A DNA stretch of 64,000 nt from DASZBX01 sp035943635 (GTDB lineage: Bacteria; Actinomycetota; Actinomycetes; Streptomycetales; Catenulisporaceae): assembly GCA_035943635.1 (NCBI GenBank), contig DASZBX010000071.1:62001-126000 (forward strand), read 5' to 3'. Position numbers and translations under genes: made by a program. Below are positions 59,560 through 64,000 of this stretch, piece by piece; the stretch's first letter is position 1; every line of letters starts with the position of its first letter. The notes beneath the pieces were generated by a model. The model did no database searches and was not told the DNA's origin. It saw only the letters and a program-made list of their open reading frames with translations.

Positions 59560-60043
59560 CAGGGTCCTCCTTGACAACATGGACGAACGTGACCGGGCTC
59601 CGGTCCCGACCAGCCGGACCGGCCCCTTGGAACAAGAATAGGCAGGCAAGCGATTGCGCGATACGCCGCCGGCAAAGAAACCACCGACAAACCTGGCCGG
59701 CCGGCCGGTCCGCGGCCCGGTCCGGCCCGGCCGAACGCCCGTTCCAGGGCGGCCGGGGCGTCCGTCCAGCCCGCCCGGCCGCCGCACCGCAACGCCCGCA
59801 TGATCACCACCGACCGCCGAAACTGATCATCCCACTCGGCCCGGCGACCGCGATCGGTCTGCTTTACACCCCATCTGCCCGGCTTCGACGGCAGGTTCGC
59901 CGCCTGCACCGACCCGGCCGCCGGTGTGTCGCCCGCCGCGGTCACGATCGCGACCACCGCAGGCAGCGGCCCGGACCACCGCCGGACCGGGCGCGCCGGC
60001 CGGGCCAGGCAGATGAGACCCGCGCCACACGCGGGCGCACCGG
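59560..60043. other. Intergenic region upstream of the DUF3040 gene
   Basis: 484 bp between the methyltransferase stop and the DUF3040 start. A TATTCT on the minus strand about 70-80 bases before the DUF3040 start may be its -10, without a good -35. A short stem (59969-59974 with 59987-59992) lies about 50 bases past the methyltransferase stop. I see no gene. Confidence 0.4.
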
Positions 60044-60859
60044 TCAGTCCAGCCCGGCCAGGATGTGCAACTGGGTGGCGATCGCCCGGAACTCGGGCAG
60101 GTCGGCCGCCAGGCTTTCGAGCGCGAGCAGGTCCTCGGCCCCGGCCGGGACCGAGCCGTAGGCCTGGTTGTACCCGGTCTCCCCGTTCGGCGGCACCACG
60201 TCCGAGAAGGTCCGCACGCCGTGCACCGACCGGATCGCCAGGCCGGTGCGGGTCAGCAGCTCGCGCAGCTGCGCCTCGGTGAACCGGCGCGGCGCGGGCC
60301 CGTACTCCCCGGGCCCGGCGTCCTTCGCCCGCAGCGCGGCCAGCGCCCCGGAGACCTGCCCGGCCAGCACCCGGGCCAGCACCAGCGCGCTGCGGTTGGC
60401 GGCCAGCACGCTGGCCAGCCCGCCCGGCTTGAGCGCGCCGACCACGTTGCGGCAGCCGAGCACCGGGTCGTCGGCGAACTCCAGCGCGCCGTGGCACAGC
60501 ACCACGTCCGCGCCGCCCGGCTCGACCTCGTCGAGCACCGTGCCCAGGTCGCCCTGCGCGGCGCGGACCAGGTCGGACACCCCGGCCTCGGCCGCGCGCC
60601 GGGCCAGCGCGGCCAGGGCGTCCGGGCTCGGGTCGACCACGGTGACCCGGTGCCCGAGCCGGGCCAGCGGCACGGCGAAACCGCCGGTGCCCCCGCCCAG
60701 GTCCACCACGTCCAGACCCTCGTCGGCCGGCCGCCCGCCCGCCCTGCGGTAGTCGTCCAGGGCCGAGCTCAACACGCCCCACACCACGGCGGTACGCACC
60801 GATCTGCCGGGGTGCGCGCGGTCGACTGTCCCATTGCTGCCTTCTTCACGGTGCGCCAC
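60044..60859 (-). CDS. SAM-dependent methyltransferase
   Basis: 271 residues, class I fold. Motif I is VVDLGGGTGGFAVPLA (51-66), followed by VTVVDPSPDALAAL, the acidic QGDLGTVLDEVEPGGADVVLCHG and the FTEAQLRELL region typical of small-molecule or tRNA-type methyltransferases. Its substrate cannot be read. It follows dinB after nine bases on the same strand, so both are probably one transcript; a similar arrangement occurs in other actinomycetes as I recall. GTG 60859 is the start. Confidence 0.88.
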   Translation of the reverse strand: MAHREEGSNGTVDRAHPGRSVRTAVVWGVLSSALDDYRRAGGRPADEGLDVVDLGGGTGGFAVPLARLGHRVTVVDPSPDALAALARRAAEAGVSDLVRAAQGDLGTVLDEVEPGGADVVLCHGALEFADDPVLGCRNVVGALKPGGLASVLAANRSALVLARVLAGQVSGALAALRAKDAGPGEYGPAPRRFTEAQLRELLTRTGLAIRSVHGVRTFSDVVPPNGETGYNQAYGSVPAGAEDLLALESLAADLPEFRAIATQLHILAGLD

Positions 60860-60868
60860 AGGGCCATT

Positions 60869-62410
60869 TTACGGCCCGCCGCGCCCCGCGAGCGCCTCGG
60901 CCGCGATCTCGGCCGAGTCGACCTGCGCGAGGTCGGGGTCCGACACGGAGAACGTACGCACCCGGCCCACCGCGGTGTTCGGACCCTCGAACCGCACGGT
61001 GACCCGGCCCACCCCGGCGCCCTGCACCCAGCCGGGACCGTACTCCGCGTGCCGCACGTCCAGGCCCGGCGGCCAGCGGCGCGCGGCCAGGTCCACCGGG
61101 ACCGGGCCGTAGAGGGTCATCGCGGGCACCTCGCCGAGCACGGACGCGGGGCCGCCCGCGTCGGCCAGCGCCTGCGCGTATGCCGGATCCTCACTCGGCG
61201 CGTCCCCGGGCGAGGCTGAGGACAGCAGGGTCTGCTCATCGGCGAGCAGGTCCAGCTGATCTGGGCCCGGCCCGCCCTCGCCGTCCGCGCCGTCACCGTC
61301 CGAGTCCCCGGCGAGCCCGTCCGGGTCCAGCTCCGCCATCAGGTCGCCCTGGGAGAAGTCGGCCAGCCCGGTCACCGCCACCCCGAGCAGCCGGATCCCG
61401 CTGGAGGTCGCGGTCGCCGCCTCGATCGCCCCGCCGAGCAGGCGCAGCGCGGCGGCCCGGATCAGCCGCACGTCGTCGGTCGGCGCGGCGAAGGTCTCGG
61501 CCCGGGTCACCGTGGTGAAGTCGTGCCCGCGGGCCTTGACGCTGACCGTGCGCCCGGTCAGGTCGGCCGAACGCAGCCGGACCACGACCCGCTCGACCAG
61601 GCGGCCGACCGCGGCCCTGGTCTCGGCCTGGTCTATCAGGTCGTGCGGATAGGTGTCCTCCGCGCTGACCGACTTGGCCGGGCGCTCGACCTCGACCCGG
61701 CGGGAGTCGATCCCGCGGGCCAGCTGGTAGAGCGAGCCGCCCCAGGACACGCCCAGCAGCCCGGTCAGGTCGGTCCGGGTCAGCACCCGCAGGTCGGCCA
61801 CCGTGCCGACCCCGACCCGGCGCAACCGGTCGGCCGTGGCCGGGCCCACGCCCCACAGCGCGCGCACCGGCAGCGGGTCGAGCCACTCCTGCTCGCTGCC
61901 CTCCGGCACGACCACCACCCCGGCCGGTTTGCGCGCGTCCGAGGCGACCTTGGCGATCAGTTTGGAGGTGCCGATGCCGACCGAGCCGGTCAGTCCGGTG
62001 GCCTCCAGGATCCGGCGGCACAGCCGGCGGCCGACCTCCTGCGCCTGCTCGGGCGTGGCCGGGGCCCCGTCCGGCCCGGCCGCCAGGTCCACGAACGCCT
62101 CGTCCAGGCTGACCGGCTCGACCAGCGGCGACAGTTCGTGCAGCAGTTCCATCACCACGATGCTGACCTTGTGGTACGCGCCGAACCGGGGGTAGAGGTA
62201 GGCGGCGTTCGGGCACAACCGGCGGGCCTGGGCCGTGGGCATGGCCGAGCGGACCCCGAACACCCGGGCCTCGTAGCTGCACGTCGAGACGACCCCGCGC
62301 AGTCCCACACCGCCGACCACGACCGGTTTCCCGCGCAGGCTGGGCTTGTGCGCCTGCTCGACCGATGCGTAGAAGGCGTCCATGTCGACGTGCAGTATGG
62401 ACGTGGTCAC
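60869..62410 (-). CDS. dinB: DNA polymerase IV (Y family)
   Basis: 513 residues from GTG 62410. Catalytic acidic residues are in ILHVDMDAFYASVEQ (Asp9, Asp11) and SLDEAFVDL (Asp103, Glu104). GSVGIGTSKLIAKVASD, the helix-hairpin-helix LWGVGPATADRLRRVGVGTV and the little finger follow. After about residue 345 comes an acidic linker (GDSDGDGADGEG) and a C-terminal module with HAEYGPGWVQGAGVGRVTV, seen in other actinomycete DinB proteins. No typical C-terminal clamp-binding peptide is obvious. An imperfect SOS-like box lies upstream. Confidence 0.95.
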   Translation of the reverse strand: MTTSILHVDMDAFYASVEQAHKPSLRGKPVVVGGVGLRGVVSTCSYEARVFGVRSAMPTAQARRLCPNAAYLYPRFGAYHKVSIVVMELLHELSPLVEPVSLDEAFVDLAAGPDGAPATPEQAQEVGRRLCRRILEATGLTGSVGIGTSKLIAKVASDARKPAGVVVVPEGSEQEWLDPLPVRALWGVGPATADRLRRVGVGTVADLRVLTRTDLTGLLGVSWGGSLYQLARGIDSRRVEVERPAKSVSAEDTYPHDLIDQAETRAAVGRLVERVVVRLRSADLTGRTVSVKARGHDFTTVTRAETFAAPTDDVRLIRAAALRLLGGAIEAATATSSGIRLLGVAVTGLADFSQGDLMAELDPDGLAGDSDGDGADGEGGPGPDQLDLLADEQTLLSSASPGDAPSEDPAYAQALADAGGPASVLGEVPAMTLYGPVPVDLAARRWPPGLDVRHAEYGPGWVQGAGVGRVTVRFEGPNTAVGRVRTFSVSDPDLAQVDSAEIAAEALAGRGGP

Positions 62411-62464
62411 GGTCCCATGGTCGCCCAGTGCACCGACACTTCGCCGGATCCGGCGGGCACTTTC

Positions 62465-62480
62465 TCGAACGGACGTTGCC
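62465..62480. promoter_or_regulatory. Imperfect LexA (SOS) box upstream of dinB
   Basis: TCGAAC-N4-GTTGCC matches nine of the twelve defined positions of the mycobacterial consensus TCGAAC-N4-GTTCGA; the left half is perfect. It lies 55-70 bases upstream of the dinB start. Confidence 0.3.
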
Positions 62481-62500
62481 GCGGGTTGCCGCCAGACGTT

Positions 62501-62535
62501 GAAAGGGCCGTGATGAACGTCATCACGACCCTTTC
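62501..62535. other. Long inverted repeat between dinB and glyA
   Basis: Arms 62501-62516 and 62520-62535 pair at 15 of 16 positions around three bases. The arms end in GAAAGGG and CCCTTTC, so it could act as a bidirectional terminator or an operator. It lies 91 bases upstream of dinB. Confidence 0.6.
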
Positions 62536-62691
62536 CACATGTCCGCACTGCCGGGGGCTCAATCCGACATCGCCCGCCGATTCCGGTTCTCCCTGTTCGA
62601 GGACCTCGGCCGCTGTGTTCCCCGCTCAGGGTTGGGAACGTGCGCACCAGGCACACCAGTGCCGGCGGTTGCCGCCGCGAGGAGCGACACT

Positions 62692-62707
62692 GTCACGATA
62701 GGGTCAC
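62692..62707. promoter_or_regulatory. GTCAC-N6-GTCAC direct repeat
   Basis: Two GTCAC half-sites with an 11-base period, the geometry of OmpR-family response regulator sites (for example GTnAC-N6-GTnAC of AfsQ1). A TAGGGT box overlaps it. It lies in the dinB-glyA gap and its target gene is unclear. Confidence 0.35.
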
Positions 62708-62724
62708 AAGGGCATAACTGCCAA

Positions 62725-62754
62725 GCCCCTACCGGGCCCGGGGCGACTTTTTTT
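62725..62754 (+). terminator. Possible intrinsic terminator with a seven-T run
   Basis: GCCCC (62725-62729) pairs with GGGGC (62740-62744), followed by GAC and seven T (62748-62754) on the plus strand. Uninterrupted T runs are rare in this DNA. The only plus-strand frame it could end is the doubtful 62-codon one at 62513-62701. Confidence 0.35.
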
Positions 62755-62940
62755 GCCCGCTTTTTCCACAGTACCGCCCGGCTACGGGGCGAACAGGCGT
62801 TTTGCGGCCGGGCCGGACCGGTCCGGCCCTGGTCACAGACCCGGCCGGACCGAAGGCCCGGCCGGGAGGGAGACATACGACCCCTGTGACCGGTGTGACT
62901 GCCCGGCGGCCGGCTCATCCGGCCGCCGAGACCCGACCGG

Positions 62941-64000
<1,060 letters not shown>

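Noticed and set aside
62539..62918. Overlapping frames on both strands (116 and 119 codons) in the dinB-glyA gap
   Set aside because: No ribosome site, mixed composition and no family resemblance on either strand.

Overview
The window is chromosomal DNA from a high-GC actinomycete. GC is above 70% almost everywhere, third codon positions are almost all G or C, and GTG starts and 1-4 nt start/stop overlaps are common. Gene order (trp genes, his operon, dnaE, rluD-lspA-dksA, then divIVA-yggT-sepF-ftsZ and the mur/fts cluster) matches what I remember of the Streptomyces chromosome. The genus cannot be fixed from sequence alone. Three points differ from my memory of S. coelicolor: murC lies inside the division cluster, a rhomboid protease gene stands where ileS is expected between dksA and divIVA, and the trpE 3' end has a diverged tandem copy.

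Layout. 1-4.6 kb: tryptophan genes (trpC, a small HGxxPAAW-like membrane protein, the trp-associated membrane protein, trpE) and hisI, all on the minus strand. 4.7-10.7 kb: a PIG-V-like mannosyltransferase, a two-gene heterodimeric ABC exporter and a TIGR03085-family protein. 10.8-16.8 kb: accessory DNA with a lower-GC HigB/HigA-like toxin-antitoxin pair, a uronate dehydrogenase/ketoglutarate-semialdehyde dehydrogenase operon, a histidine phosphatase, a beta-helix gene remnant and a DUF6585-like protein. 16.9-22.9 kb: the his operon hisD-hisC-hisB-(small membrane protein)-hisH-priA-Rid-hisF. 23-32 kb: Lon-substrate-domain protein, membrane protein, dnaE, rluD, lspA, dksA-like gene, rhomboid. 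32.6-52.8 kb: division and cell wall cluster on the minus strand, read from rsmH through ftsL, ftsI, murE, murF, mraY, murD, ftsW, murG, murC, ftsQ, ftsZ, pgeF, yggS, sepF, yggT to wag31/divIVA. 53-58.8 kb: divergent moxR-DUF58-transglutaminase operon. 59-64 kb: DUF3040 protein, methyltransferase, dinB and the 3' part of glyA.

How it fits together. PriA probably serves both histidine and tryptophan synthesis, because no trpF is visible beside trpC and trpE. The division cluster makes cytoplasmic peptidoglycan precursors (MurC-F, MraY, MurG), polymerises them (FtsW, FtsI) and positions septation (FtsZ, SepF, FtsQ, FtsL, DivIVA). MurE carries the DNPR motif, so the wall is a diaminopimelate type. 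The intergenic hairpins split the cluster into plausible sub-operons: rsmH-ftsL-ftsI, murE-murF-mraY-murD, ftsW-murG-murC-ftsQ, ftsZ-pgeF-yggS, sepF-yggT and wag31.

I see no tRNA, rRNA, CRISPR array, prophage or intact insertion sequence, and no obviously new multi-gene system. The best leads are regulatory or structural: a perfect 22-bp hairpin between murD and ftsW, a full-consensus Crp-type palindrome over the start of a small open frame near the rhomboid gene, an operator-like repeat over the uronate operon promoter, the trpE tail duplication, and the unexplained 530-bp interval between dinB and glyA.
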